Origin: Achromobacter xylosoxidans
Lineage (GTDB): Bacteria; Pseudomonadota; Gammaproteobacteria; Burkholderiales; Burkholderiaceae_B
Assembly: GCF_001457475.1 (NCBI RefSeq)
Contig: NZ_LN831029.1
Location: 3,720,001 to 3,784,000, forward strand
DNA length: 64,000 nucleotides
Direction of reading: 5' to 3'
Shown: piece after piece, positions 44,424 through 53,001 of the stretch
Layout: each line of letters starts with the position of its first letter
How positions within the stretch are numbered: position 1 is the stretch's first letter
Position numbers and translations under genes: made by a program
Notes under the pieces: model-generated
Seen by the model: only the letters and a program-made list of their open reading frames with translations
Database searches by the model: none
What the model was told of the DNA's origin: nothing

Positions 44424-44473
44424 GGGCCGGCGCGCAGCGGTGGCGTCCCCCATCGCTGCGCGCGGAGAGCTGG

Positions 44474-44866
44474 ATGAGGATTGGTGAACTCGCGCGCTTG
44501 ACCGGCACGCCCCCTGAGAACATCAGGTTCTACGAACGGGAGGGCCTGCTGCCCGCTCCCGAGCGGTCCCGCAACAACTACCGGCGCTATGGCCCGGCCC
44601 ATGTCGAGCGGCTTTACCTGATTCGCAACTACCGCGCGTCGGGCATCGGCCTGGATGACATGCGCAACTTGCTGGGCTGGACGCATCGCGAGTCCCCGGA
44701 ACCCGAGCTGCTGACGCAGGCTGTCCGGGACCATCTCGCCTATGTCGAGGAACGCATGGCGCAACTGACCCGGGTGAAAGAGCACCTGCTCGCATTGGAA
44801 CGGCAGGCTGTTCCTTCTGCCGCTCGGGAGATTTGCGAGGAGCGACCAGGTTGCGGCGGTTCATGA
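44474..44866 (+). CDS. MerR-family regulator of the CadR/PbrR branch
   Basis: 130 residues from MRIGELARLTGTPPENIRFY. Fold and length match Cd/Pb sensors, but only Cys121 and Cys127 are present near the C-terminus; the Cys of the dimer helix is missing (LGWTHRES). So it may not sense Cd or Pb and may respond to an organic ligand of the adjacent pump. It is the fourth gene of the RND operon. Confidence 0.8.
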   Translation: MRIGELARLTGTPPENIRFYEREGLLPAPERSRNNYRRYGPAHVERLYLIRNYRASGIGLDDMRNLLGWTHRESPEPELLTQAVRDHLAYVEERMAQLTRVKEHLLALERQAVPSAAREICEERPGCGGS

Positions 44867-44897
44867 GCATCGCATGGCCGAATCATGGTCGGATAAC

Positions 44898-44911
44898 TGA
44901 ACATATATTCA
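44898..44911 (+). promoter_or_regulatory. ArsR/SmtB-type operator before the MFS gene
   Basis: TGAACATATATTCA (TGAA-N6-TTCA), followed by TAATAT as a possible -10 (44918-44923). It shares the core with the CDF operator at 36409-36428, so the pump to the right is likely in the same metal regulon. Confidence 0.65.
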
Positions 44912-44957
44912 TGCGTGTAATATTTCCGGCCAGACAAACGAACAAGAAAGACCGCCC

Positions 44958-46154
44958 ATGACCGACCAGAGCATCACGCGCCGAAACATCGGCGTTCTCA
45001 CCGGCGCGCAGGCGCTCGGTGGCGCCAGCGCGCCCATCGTGATGTCGCTGGGCGGGCTGGTCGGCCAGCAGCTTGCCAAGGACTCGGCCTGGATCACCTT
45101 GCCCGTGAGCCTGTTCGGCCTGGGTCTTGCCATCGGCACCTTGCCTGCGGCGTTCATCATGCGGCGCCATGGCCGCCGCAACGGATACGTGGTCGGGGTC
45201 GGCTTCGGCGTGGCCTCGGGCCTGATCGCCGCGCTGGGCATCATGCTGGCCTCGTTCTGGATCTTCTGCGCCGGCACCTTCCTGGCGGGCTTCTACGGCG
45301 CGTATGTGCAGAGCTACCGCTTCGCAGCCGCCGACACCGCCGAGGACGCGCTCAAGGCCAAGGCGATTTCCTGGGTGATGGTGGGGGGTCTCGCGGGTGC
45401 CATCATCGGGCCGCAGTTGGTGATCTTCACGCGCGACGCGGTAGCGGGCACGCCCTACGTCGGCAGCTTCCTCAGCCAGGCGCTGCTGCCGCTGATCGCC
45501 CTGCCGATCTTGCTGATGCTGCGCACGCCGCGCCAGACCCCGGCCGAAGCCGCCGCCGACAGCGGCCGCACGGTGCTGCAGCTCCTGGCGATGCCGCGCT
45601 ACGCGCTGGCCGTGGCCGCGGGCGTGGTGTCCTATGGGGTGATGGCGTTCGTGATGACCGCCGCGCCGGTGGCGATGGTCAACCACGGGCATTCGGTGGA
45701 CAACGCCGCCCTGGGCATCCAGTGGCACCTGCTGGCGATGTTCGGGCCGAGCTTCTTCACTGGGCGGCTGATGGTGCGCTACGGCAAGGAGCGCGTGACC
45801 GCCGTGGGCATGGTGCTGCTCGCCGCCTCCGGGGTGGTGGCCCTGGGCGGGCTCGGCCTGTCCCACTTCTGGGGCTCGCTGGCGCTGCTGGGCATCGGCT
45901 GGAACTTCAGCTTCATCGGCGCGACGGCGGTGGTCACCGATTGCCACACCCCGGCCGAGCGCAGCAAGGCGCAGGGCATGAACGATTTCTTCGTCTTCGC
46001 CGCCACGGCGGCCGTGTCGTTCCTCGCGGGATCGATCCTGCACAGCTCGGGCTGGCAGGCGGTCAACTGGATGATCTTCCCGGCCCTGGCGCTGATCTTG
46101 GTGCCGCTGCTGTGGCAGACCGCGCGAAAGCCGGTGCGGCTAGGTCCGGGCTGA
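44958..46154 (+). CDS. MFS transporter
   Basis: 398 residues with twelve membrane segments. The MFS motif A lies in IMRRHGRRNGYVVGVGFG. Sequence resembles YbjJ/NreB-like or arabinose-efflux-like permeases of metal islands. Substrate not predictable from sequence; the upstream TGAA-N6-TTCA operator suggests metal control. It is preceded by 91 bases of promoter region after the MerR gene. Confidence 0.82.
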   Translation: MTDQSITRRNIGVLTGAQALGGASAPIVMSLGGLVGQQLAKDSAWITLPVSLFGLGLAIGTLPAAFIMRRHGRRNGYVVGVGFGVASGLIAALGIMLASFWIFCAGTFLAGFYGAYVQSYRFAAADTAEDALKAKAISWVMVGGLAGAIIGPQLVIFTRDAVAGTPYVGSFLSQALLPLIALPILLMLRTPRQTPAEAAADSGRTVLQLLAMPRYALAVAAGVVSYGVMAFVMTAAPVAMVNHGHSVDNAALGIQWHLLAMFGPSFFTGRLMVRYGKERVTAVGMVLLAASGVVALGGLGLSHFWGSLALLGIGWNFSFIGATAVVTDCHTPAERSKAQGMNDFFVFAATAAVSFLAGSILHSSGWQAVNWMIFPALALILVPLLWQTARKPVRLGPG

Positions 46155-46316
46155 TCGGGCCGATGCGGGAGGTGTTCCATCTAGCGGTCGCCTCAGGCGC
46201 TACATCACCTGCTTCCACCGCTGCAGCTTCGACAGCGCGTTGTCGTTGGCGGCGGAAGTGAAGGACTGGATCTTGCACCGAGGGTCTTCATCGGCATCAA
46301 CGGCGAAATGAGGGGC

Positions 46317-46347
46317 TTGACCTTCCAACAATGGGAAGCCCTACAGT
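46317..46347 (+). promoter_or_regulatory. MerR/CueR-type promoter before the DUF305 gene
   Basis: TTGACC (46317-46322) and TACAGT (46342-46347) with a 19-bp spacer holding the dyad CTTCC-AACAAT-GGAAG. It resembles the copA promoter closely (TTGACCTTCC in both), so CueR likely activates both genes. Start would be near 46354. Confidence 0.75.
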
Positions 46348-46378
46348 GACTCCATCAACCTCATTCAAGGAGTTTTTC

Positions 46379-47077
46379 ATGAGAGTCAACAAGTTCAGCC
46401 TGTTGTTCATTGCGGGCGCCGTCGTGGTCGCCATCGGCCTGATGGCCGTTCAGAAGAAGGTGGTCTCGTCGGGTGAAGTGATGCAGGCCAATGCGAGCGG
46501 AGATCACCAAGGGCACGCGATGCCCTCCAGCGCCTCGGCCAATGACAGTCCTTCCACGACCGCGTATCGCGCCGTGAACGACCAGATGCACGCGGGGATG
46601 GGAGCGCAGTTCACTGGCAACGCCGACGTCGATTTCATGCGCGGCATGATCCCGCACCACCAGGGCGCGATCGACATGGCCAAGGTGGCGTTGCAGTACG
46701 GCAAGGACCCGGAGGTCCGCAAGTTGGCTGAGGAGGTTATCTCTGCGCAGGAAGGCGAGATCGCCATGATGAATAAGTGGCTTGGAGAACGCGGCCAACA
46801 GGCGGCGACCGGCAGCTCGGGCGACGCCTCGACGACCGCCTACCGTGCCGGCAATGACCGCATGCACGCCGACATGATGATTGACTTCAGCGGCGATGCC
46901 GATGTGGACTTTATGCGCGGCATGATCCCGCATCACCAGGGCGCGATCGACATGGCCAAGGTGGCGTTGCAGTACGGCAAGGACCCGGAGGTCCGCGAGT
47001 TGGCTCAGGAGGTTATCTCTGCGCAGGAAGGAGAGATCGCCATGATGAAGAGCTGGCTTGCCGCTCGGGGAAAGTGA
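46379..47077 (+). CDS. Exported protein with two tandem DUF305 domains
   Basis: 232 residues. Signal-anchor [20 protein letters not shown], then two copies of the DUF305 motif ([20 protein letters not shown]). The His-rich, Met-rich DUF305 family is ferritin-like and occurs in copper clusters; two copies is unusual. ATG 46379 has AAGGAG before it; the frame upstream of it starts inside the promoter. Copper binding or handling in the periplasm is inferred. Confidence 0.85.
   Translation: MRVNKFSLLFIAGAVVVAIGLMAVQKKVVSSGEVMQANASGDHQGHAMPSSASANDSPSTTAYRAVNDQMHAGMGAQFTGNADVDFMRGMIPHHQGAIDMAKVALQYGKDPEVRKLAEEVISAQEGEIAMMNKWLGERGQQAATGSSGDASTTAYRAGNDRMHADMMIDFSGDADVDFMRGMIPHHQGAIDMAKVALQYGKDPEVRELAQEVISAQEGEIAMMKSWLAARGK
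46637..47048 (+). repeat. Near-identical tandem duplication within the DUF305 gene
   Basis: Nucleotides 46637-46772 recur at 46913-47048 (offset 276) with about five differences, mostly near the centre (for example CAC to CAT, AAG to GAG). The low divergence shows that the doubling is recent or kept by gene conversion. Confidence 0.8.
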
Positions 47078-47087
47078 AGGCACGACC

Positions 47088-47354
47088 ATGAACCAAGCCA
47101 GCACCCCGCGCATCATCATCTATAGCACTCCAGCCTGCCCGGACTGCCGGGTGCTGAAGGAGTGGCTGTCCCAGCAGAGCATCGTGTTTGAAGAACGCGA
47201 CCTGACCGACCCGAAGATTTCTGCGGAAGCCAAGTCACGAACCGGCGTGCGCGTGGCTCCGATCACGCTCATCGGTAATGAGGTCTTCTATGGCACCTTT
47301 GCGAGCCAGAAGCCGGGGCTGATGAAGGCGCTCGGCCGTTCGACAAGTAGATGA
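47088..47354 (+). CDS. Glutaredoxin-like protein
   Basis: 88 residues from MNQASTPRIIIYSTPACPDC. CPDC active-site motif (17-20) and the VAPITLIGNEVFYGT cis-Pro segment. It reduces disulfides or glutathionylated proteins. It follows the DUF305 gene by 10 bases and shares its promoter. Its stop lies 6 bases from the 3' end of the relaxase gene on the other strand. Confidence 0.85.
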   Translation: MNQASTPRIIIYSTPACPDCRVLKEWLSQQSIVFEERDLTDPKISAEAKSRTGVRVAPITLIGNEVFYGTFASQKPGLMKALGRSTSR

Positions 47355-47360
47355 AGGGTC

Positions 47361-49358
47361 TCAAGAAATACTTGGCCCGCGCTGCCGTCCAAGCTCCCAA
47401 GATACGCCGCCACCGCGCACCACGGCGGCGATATGCTGCCCCAGCCGCTGCTCGATCACCGGCCGCCACGGCACCAACCTGAATCCCATGCCGTCGTCCA
47501 GCATCGCGTAGCGCCCGCTGGCGAGCATGACGCTGCGCCGGTAGATGCCAGCCACGCGCTGCCCGTCGGCCACCGGGCGATGCTCCAGGCCGGTTTCAGC
47601 GGCAATGTCCTTCGCGGCCTGTGCCAGTTCCCGGTTGCGCAGCGTGCCCAGCAGGTTGCGCGCCAGGATCACGCGCTGCCCGCGCCGCTCGGCCAGCCCC
47701 TGTTCGGCCAGGAAGTCGGCGCGCTGTTGCATGGCCTGTTTGGCCTCGCCACCAAAGCCCAGGTCGCCCAGGCCCGAGCCGCCGCCGATCAACTGCTGGT
47801 CGAGCCACGTGGCCCCGATCACGCGGGCCTGCCGCTCGATGGGCAAGTGCGATTTCAGCTCCACGGCCACGCCGCCCAGGCGCTGCGCGTCGTACTGGCG
47901 GCCACGCTCGGCCAGGTCGTCCGGCACCTTCCATAGCCCTTCGGCAACGCGCTCCACAATGCCGGCCCGACGCAGGGCCTCCAGCCGGCGGATGTGGGCG
48001 GCGACGACTTCTTGCGGGTCGCGTCCGGCCTTGGCCCGGCCCTGCCCGATCGCCAGGTGATGGTCAGTGCGGTACAGGCCATCGCTCGCCAGCGCGGCGA
48101 TGTTCTTGTCGGCTGCGCGCACGTCGGCCGAGCCTTTCACCTCCACCACGGCGCCGCTCGGGTAGTTCGCCAGCTCGTCGCGGGCGTTGAGCGCGACGTA
48201 ATGGGCCTTGCCATCCACGCCGTCAATGACCAGATAGCCCCGGTCGCGCAGCTCGTCGGCCAGCCCCTTCGCGGCCACGCGGCCGAGGATGGTTCGGCCA
48301 CTTCCATTCGTATCCTGGCCCGGCTCGAACATCGCCAGCTCGCGCGGCTCGCCACGCATGGCCCGCTGCATGGTGCGGATGATGTCTCCGCGCTCGCCCA
48401 GGGCGCGCAGGGTCTTTTCCGCATCCGCATGGACGGCCCAGGTGCCAGGCTGCGTCTCGTCGGCCAGGCCCAGGCGCTGCAAGCGTTGCAGGCGGCCGAT
48501 CAGCAGCTGGCGCTGGCGCTGCACGCGGGGTTCGTTGAGCCGTTCGACATGCACCAGGCCATCGTCGCCGGCCTCGCGCTTCAAGGTGCGATCCAGGCTC
48601 GTCCATCGCTCCTGTTCCACCTCGCGCTGCAAGGTCTGCTGGATCTCCAGTTCAGTGCGCGGCCCCAGCCACTCCGTCGCCAGTTCGGCGGCGCGGTGGC
48701 GGAAGCCGTCGGCGATGTAGTCGCCCGCGATTATGAGGTCTTTGCCGGTGTCGTCGCGTCCGCGCACGACGATGTGCGTGTGCGGGTTGTCGGTGTTCCA
48801 GTGGTTCACGGCTACCCAATCGAGGCCCGTGCCCAAGTCGGCCTCCATGCGCCCCATGAGGTGCCGCGTGTAGGTGCGCAGGTCTTCCAACTCCGCGCCA
48901 TCCTCGGGCGAGAGGATGAAGCGGAAGTGGTGCCGGTCGTCGGCGCAGCGTTCCTTGAAGGCGTCGAGGTCGGCGGCGTCGGTCTGCGGCCCGTAGGCTT
49001 GGCCCAGCTCGCCGTCGCATCCCACACCATCGCGTTCGATGTAGCGCAGGTGCTTGGCAAGCGACTGCGGGCTGGCCCGCTGGTGATTCACCAGCAAGGT
49101 CTTGATGGTCGCGCGCCGCGACATGGGCGTCAGCTTCGCCCCGGCGAAGCGTGCTGCCGTGTGGCCGCGCCCCAGGCGCGAGCCGGGACGCTGGCCGGTG
49201 CCATGCGCTGCGCCAGAACGGCGCACTGCGGACTTGCCGCTGCTGGCCTTGCCCGCCTGCTTGAGCACCTTGGAAACGAAGCTCTGCCCCTGACCCTTGC
49301 CCCGGCTCTTCGGGGCGCTGGGGCGCACGCGGAAATCGTCGTCTTGGCGGTCGGTCAT
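47361..49358 (-). CDS. Conjugative relaxase (VirD2-like, DUF3363)
   Basis: 665 residues from ATG 49358, preceded by AGGGAGAACGGC. The N-terminal nuclease shows NHWNTDNPHTHIVVRG with His186, His193 and His195 (three-His metal site) and Tyr106 (HLRYIERDG) as the likely nicking residue. The DUF3363 C-terminal part is complete. It nicks oriT and pilots DNA in conjugation. The open frame upstream to 49721 is noncoding and is not used. Confidence 0.9.
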   Translation of the reverse strand: MTDRQDDDFRVRPSAPKSRGKGQGQSFVSKVLKQAGKASSGKSAVRRSGAAHGTGQRPGSRLGRGHTAARFAGAKLTPMSRRATIKTLLVNHQRASPQSLAKHLRYIERDGVGCDGELGQAYGPQTDAADLDAFKERCADDRHHFRFILSPEDGAELEDLRTYTRHLMGRMEADLGTGLDWVAVNHWNTDNPHTHIVVRGRDDTGKDLIIAGDYIADGFRHRAAELATEWLGPRTELEIQQTLQREVEQERWTSLDRTLKREAGDDGLVHVERLNEPRVQRQRQLLIGRLQRLQRLGLADETQPGTWAVHADAEKTLRALGERGDIIRTMQRAMRGEPRELAMFEPGQDTNGSGRTILGRVAAKGLADELRDRGYLVIDGVDGKAHYVALNARDELANYPSGAVVEVKGSADVRAADKNIAALASDGLYRTDHHLAIGQGRAKAGRDPQEVVAAHIRRLEALRRAGIVERVAEGLWKVPDDLAERGRQYDAQRLGGVAVELKSHLPIERQARVIGATWLDQQLIGGGSGLGDLGFGGEAKQAMQQRADFLAEQGLAERRGQRVILARNLLGTLRNRELAQAAKDIAAETGLEHRPVADGQRVAGIYRRSVMLASGRYAMLDDGMGFRLVPWRPVIEQRLGQHIAAVVRGGGVSWELGRQRGPSIS

Positions 49359-49384
49359 TGCCGTTCTCCCTGCAAGCTCTGGCG

Positions 49385-49473
49385 TGTCCTGTCGTGCGAA
49401 GCACGCGGACATGCCTGCATTGGCGCGGGCCTCGCGCCATACGCGGCACGGCGGCGAAGCCGCTCCGTGCCGC
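49385..49473 (+). other. Candidate origin of transfer upstream of the relaxase
   Basis: Two hairpins: TGTCC-TGT-CGTGC-GAA-GCACG-C-GGACA (49385-49411) and GCGGCACGG...CCGTGCCGC (49443-49473, with an inner CGGC-GAAG-CCG). This 450-base stretch between traF and the relaxase has no gene, which is where oriT of such elements would be expected. No nick site was identified with certainty. Confidence 0.45.
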
Positions 49474-49806
49474 GCCAACCCCACGTGCAGACTGGCTTTC
49501 GACGCGGCCCAGTGCCGCGTCCTTTTGTCTTGCCTTCCGCCTTTGCCCCTCGCTGGCGCTCCGGGCAGCGGCGGCCCGGCGGCGCTGCTGCGCGAGCAGC
49601 CAGCGCGCCGGCGAACGCGGCGACGGCCACAGGCCGGCAGCGTTCGAGGCAAGACGCCTGCACGTTGGACGGCTGCGCCGAAGGCAGCGCGAAGTGCGGT
49701 GCGAATGCACCCACACTGCACGCGCGACGATACGGCGACGCCCAGCAGAACGACACGCCCGATGGCACGACAAGAGGCACGGCAACGTGCAGTGAGTCGG
49801 TGGTCA

Positions 49807-50406
49807 TCATGGGCGAGCCTCCAGCCAGATCGGACGCGCGACGCCGATCACGGCGGACGTGCTGACCGGCCCGAAATACCGGCTGTCGAACGACGCCGGA
49901 TTGGTCGAACTGAGCAGGAACAGTTCGCCAGGCCGAAGCTGCCGGCACTGCGGCCAGGACGGCAGCGCACGGCCCAGCCGGTCGGCAGGCCGAACGGCGG
50001 CCACCGGCACGCCGTCGATCCACACCAGCGCGTCGAAAACGCAAACGTGCTGCGGCGCGACCGCGCCCACGCGCTTGAGCAGTGGCACGCGCGCCGGCAG
50101 ATAGCCGCGCTGCGCGGCCAGCGCGGCGGCGTCTGGCGGCAGCGTCGTCAGGACGATGCTGTCCACGGACAACGGACGTGGCAGCGAGCCGGGCCGATGG
50201 CGCAGCGGATCGACGCGATACCAGCCGACGGCCACGCTGTCGGACGGGTTGTAGATCAGGCGCGGCAGTGGATGCACGAAGGACGCCCAGGCCAGCGCAG
50301 CGAGGCCGCAGGCCGCGAGGCCCGCGAGTACGATGCGAGCGCGCAAGCGTGAGCGGGCCTGCGAGCGAGGACGCGGCGCCGTGCCAGTAGTGGAAACGGT
50401 GGTCAT
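49807..50406 (-). CDS. traF: TraF-like S26 signal peptidase
   Basis: 199 residues. One N-terminal membrane segment (IVLAGLAACGLAALAW), then the S26C motif YNPSDSVAVGWYRV with the catalytic Ser, and the Lys region LLKRVGAVAPQHVC. TraF processes the pilin in plasmid RP4 and relatives. It overlaps the DUF2840 gene by four bases. Confidence 0.88.
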   Translation of the reverse strand: MTTVSTTGTAPRPRSQARSRLRARIVLAGLAACGLAALAWASFVHPLPRLIYNPSDSVAVGWYRVDPLRHRPGSLPRPLSVDSIVLTTLPPDAAALAAQRGYLPARVPLLKRVGAVAPQHVCVFDALVWIDGVPVAAVRPADRLGRALPSWPQCRQLRPGELFLLSSTNPASFDSRYFGPVSTSAVIGVARPIWLEARP

Positions 50407-50960
50407 GGCAGCGCTCTCCCGGTCAGCCAGGCGGCGTGCCGCTCGGCGGTGTATTCGGGCAGCGGCAGGCGCGCGGCGAGCCGGTTGGCGAGCGTGCGCC
50501 AGTACGCAGGCGAGGTGGCGACGGGCGCGATGCCCAGCGCCTCGATGGCGTCGATGCGTTCCAGCACGGCGCGCACTTGCCCGTCGCCCTCCGCGTGCAG
50601 CAGCAGGCGCGCGCCCGGCTGTACGCCGGGGATGCGCTGCGCCGCGTCCAGCGGTGTGCAGGTTTGCATCACCATGAGCTGCCAGCGCACGGTGCCGTAA
50701 TCGTTGGCCTGCCAGCGCACGCGGCAGAGCACAGCGCCCGGCAGGAACACCGCGCTGCGCCGCCAGCGGTCGAGCTGGTGCGTGCGTGCGGGTTCGCCGA
50801 AGCGCAGGTAGAGCTTGAAACGGGCCTCGATGTAGGCCAGCGCCACGCGCGTCAGCGGCGCGCTGGCGGACTGGCCGGAAGGCGCGATGACTGATGGCTG
50901 TGGCGCAGCCGTGGCCGCGCCAGCGGCAGGCGCGGCAGCAGGTGCAGTGGATGCGGTCAT
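50403..50960 (-). CDS. DUF2840 conjugative-element protein
   Basis: 185 residues, DUF2840 throughout (ARFKLYLRFGEPARTHQLDR; WQANDYGTVRWQLMVMQ). Known only from conjugative elements of this class, between the RHH protein and traF. Function unknown. An Ala-rich, Pro-rich N-terminal 35 residues precedes it. Overlaps both neighbours by four bases. Confidence 0.85.
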   Translation of the reverse strand: MTASTAPAAAPAAGAATAAPQPSVIAPSGQSASAPLTRVALAYIEARFKLYLRFGEPARTHQLDRWRRSAVFLPGAVLCRVRWQANDYGTVRWQLMVMQTCTPLDAAQRIPGVQPGARLLLHAEGDGQVRAVLERIDAIEALGIAPVATSPAYWRTLANRLAARLPLPEYTAERHAAWLTGRALP

Positions 50961-51229
50961 GGTGTGTTCTCCCTGCGGTTCTCGGGAAACTCCCGCTCCA
51001 GCAGTCCGCGCAGCAGGTCGGCGACGGTCACGCCTTGCGTGAAAGCCGACACCTTGATGCGCGCCCGCAGCGCGGGCGTGATGTCGAGGGTGAGGCGAGC
51101 CGTGTAGAGGTCACCCTTGCCCAGCGCATCGGCGTCGCCTTGGCGAATCCACGCCTCGGCGTGCGGATTCGCAGGTGGGCGTGCGCCGATGCCGACGCGC
51201 TTTGCGCGAGGTGGTGGCTTCGCTGTCAT
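50957..51229 (-). CDS. Small ribbon-helix-helix-type protein (ParG-like)
   Basis: 90 residues from ATG 51229 (MTAKPPPRAKRVGIGARPPA). The C-terminal half (ARLTLDITPALRARIKVSAF, TQGVTVADLLRGLLEREF) has the RHH pattern. It overlaps parA by four bases. Such proteins are the DNA-binding partner of ParA in partition. The upstream extension to 51517 lies in parA and is not used. Confidence 0.78.
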   Translation of the reverse strand: MTAKPPPRAKRVGIGARPPANPHAEAWIRQGDADALGKGDLYTARLTLDITPALRARIKVSAFTQGVTVADLLRGLLEREFPENRRENTP

Positions 51230-51864
51230 GTCGTCCACCGCAGCAGTTCGTCCACCAGGGCGGTGATTTCGCGGGCGGCGGCGCTGTCCGGCGCCGTCTC
51301 GCGTGCAAGCCGGCCAGCGGCCACGCTGTCGGCGAACACGATGCGCTGATGCACTTCCGCGCGCAGCGCAGGAAGCGGCTGGTCGGCGAGCGCCTGGCGC
51401 GCTTCGCGCCCGATCACGGTGGTACTGACACGCCGGTTGATGACGAAGGCCGCGCGCAGCGCAGGCCGGAACACCTGCGCCTCGCGGATCAGCGTCACCA
51501 TCTCGGCGCTGGCCCACAAGTCGTAGGGGCTGGGCTGCACCGGAATCAGCACGCGCTCGGCCGCCAGCAGCGCGGAGCGCGCGAGGGCGGCGATGCGCGG
51601 CGGCCCGTCGATGACGACGTGATCTGCCCGCCTGGCAAGCTCTGGCGCTTCCTGATGCAGCGTCTCGCGTGCGAGGCCCACGGCGCTGAAAAGCCGTGGC
51701 AAGCCTTGCTGGCTTCTGCGCTGTGTCCAGTCCAGCGATGACCCCTGCGGGTCGGCGTCCAGCAGCACGACGTGCTGGCCGCGCATCGCCAGCTCGCCGG
51801 CGATATGGGTGGCGAGCGTGGTCTTGCCCACGCCGCCTTTCTGGTTGAGCAGCGCGACGATCAT
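51226..51864 (-). CDS. parA: ParA-family partition ATPase
   Basis: 212 residues from MIVALLNQKGGVGKTTLATH. Deviant Walker A KGGVGKTT (9-16), Walker B-like VVIDGPP. Short ParA without an HTH, typical of type Ib partition. Functions with the RHH protein overlapped at its 3' end and keeps the element inherited. The open frame to 51933 includes the iteron-side leader; ATG 51864 begins the conserved core. Confidence 0.92.
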   Translation of the reverse strand: MIVALLNQKGGVGKTTLATHIAGELAMRGQHVVLLDADPQGSSLDWTQRRSQQGLPRLFSAVGLARETLHQEAPELARRADHVVIDGPPRIAALARSALLAAERVLIPVQPSPYDLWASAEMVTLIREAQVFRPALRAAFVINRRVSTTVIGREARQALADQPLPALRAEVHQRIVFADSVAAGRLARETAPDSAAAREITALVDELLRWTT

Positions 51865-51924
51865 GGCCGGGCCCTCCGTGTTGGAAAGCCCGGCTGTTGC
51901 TGCTGCGTTTGTGGCCGCGTGGCG

Positions 51925-52093
51925 GTTATCCACCGCAGCGGCGTTTCCCTACTAAAAGTTAGAGAAATTAAGTTAGGGAAGTTAGGGGGCGCGGAAACCC
52001 AGTGCTGGCGCGGGTTTGCGGCCGATTTTGTTGCCTGATAGCACGATAGTTCGTTGCTTGATAGCACGATACCTCTGTTGCCTGATAGCACGA
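51925..52093 (-). other. Iteron cluster and probable replication origin
   Basis: Three iterons TTGCCTGATAGCACGATA at 52031, 52054 (one change) and 52078 (last two bases differ), about 23-24 bp apart. A DnaA-box-like TTATCCAC is at 51925-51932. AT-rich AAGTTAG repeats (51956-51985) lie between them. It is placed between repA and parA, so it could work as oriV for RepA and as the parA promoter region. Confidence 0.75.
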
Positions 52094-52117
52094 GTCCGTC
52101 CACAGCTTCTCCCGCAG

Positions 52118-52975
52118 TTATCCCCGTGCCGTGGACGGCACGGGCCGGAACGTGAGCAGCGGCGAGGAAAGCCCGGAGACGTGCTCGATGCCCAAGTGGT
52201 AGCCGGGCAAGGACTGCCGCGCGACCAATGCCCGCAAGTCGGCGGCGAAGTCGTAGTAGCGCGCCACGCTGCCCGATTTGCGGTACAGGTGCTGAAAGTC
52301 GAACTGCCAGCCATGTTCCTGCTTGCCGCCGTGCTTGCGCACCAGGCGGTACAGCCACCGCTCGATGCCGCCGGTCAATCGGAAATACGCCGGGTCGATG
52401 GTCAGCACCAGGGCGGCGTCGATCACGCCCGCATAGAACCAGTCCGGCAGGATCAGTTCGATGCCCAGCGGCGTGCCGCTGGCATCGGCCAGTTCCTTCC
52501 ATTCGTTGATCCATGAGAAGCGATGCAGACGCCGCCCGGTCGTCTCGCGGATGGACGTGGCCACCGTGGTCGATTGCAGGCGATCCAGGGCCGCTTTGAG
52601 GCGCTGGTAGTCGCGCAGCGACTTGCCGCGCCCGATGAAGCGCAGGATCTCGTAGGGCGTGGCTCGCATCAGCCGCGACGGCCGCAGGCCGGCGTCCTTT
52701 GCTTCCACGATCTGCGAGGCCGCCCAAATCAGCACGTCGGCATCCCAAATCGTGGCGATGCCGTGCTCCTGCGTGCCTTCCACGCGGATCGTCACGTTGC
52801 CCGCGCGAAAGTCGATGGGCTTGACCCGTTTGGACTTGGCGAGCGAGAAGAACGGATAGGCCATCAAATCCTGGCTGTCGCGCGGCGCCATGTCGCCGGG
52901 CAAGGCGCGGAACAGGTCGAGCTGTTCGCGCTCTTGCATCGGCCGCTGCCGCACGGGCAGCGCGGGGCTGGACAT
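52118..52975 (-). CDS. repA: Replication initiator protein RepA
   Basis: 285 residues, RepA family of Tn4371-like elements. Contains paired winged-helix signatures (QDLMAYPFFSLAKSKRVKPI; TPYEILRFIGRGKSLRDYQR; LRFTGGIERWLYRL-type region). It should bind the iterons just downstream of its gene. Replication of excised elements is known for this class. Confidence 0.87.
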   Translation of the reverse strand: MSSPALPVRQRPMQEREQLDLFRALPGDMAPRDSQDLMAYPFFSLAKSKRVKPIDFRAGNVTIRVEGTQEHGIATIWDADVLIWAASQIVEAKDAGLRPSRLMRATPYEILRFIGRGKSLRDYQRLKAALDRLQSTTVATSIRETTGRRLHRFSWINEWKELADASGTPLGIELILPDWFYAGVIDAALVLTIDPAYFRLTGGIERWLYRLVRKHGGKQEHGWQFDFQHLYRKSGSVARYYDFAADLRALVARQSLPGYHLGIEHVSGLSSPLLTFRPVPSTARG

Positions 52976-53001
52976 GGCGATGGCCTGACGCGCGCCAGCG
53001 A

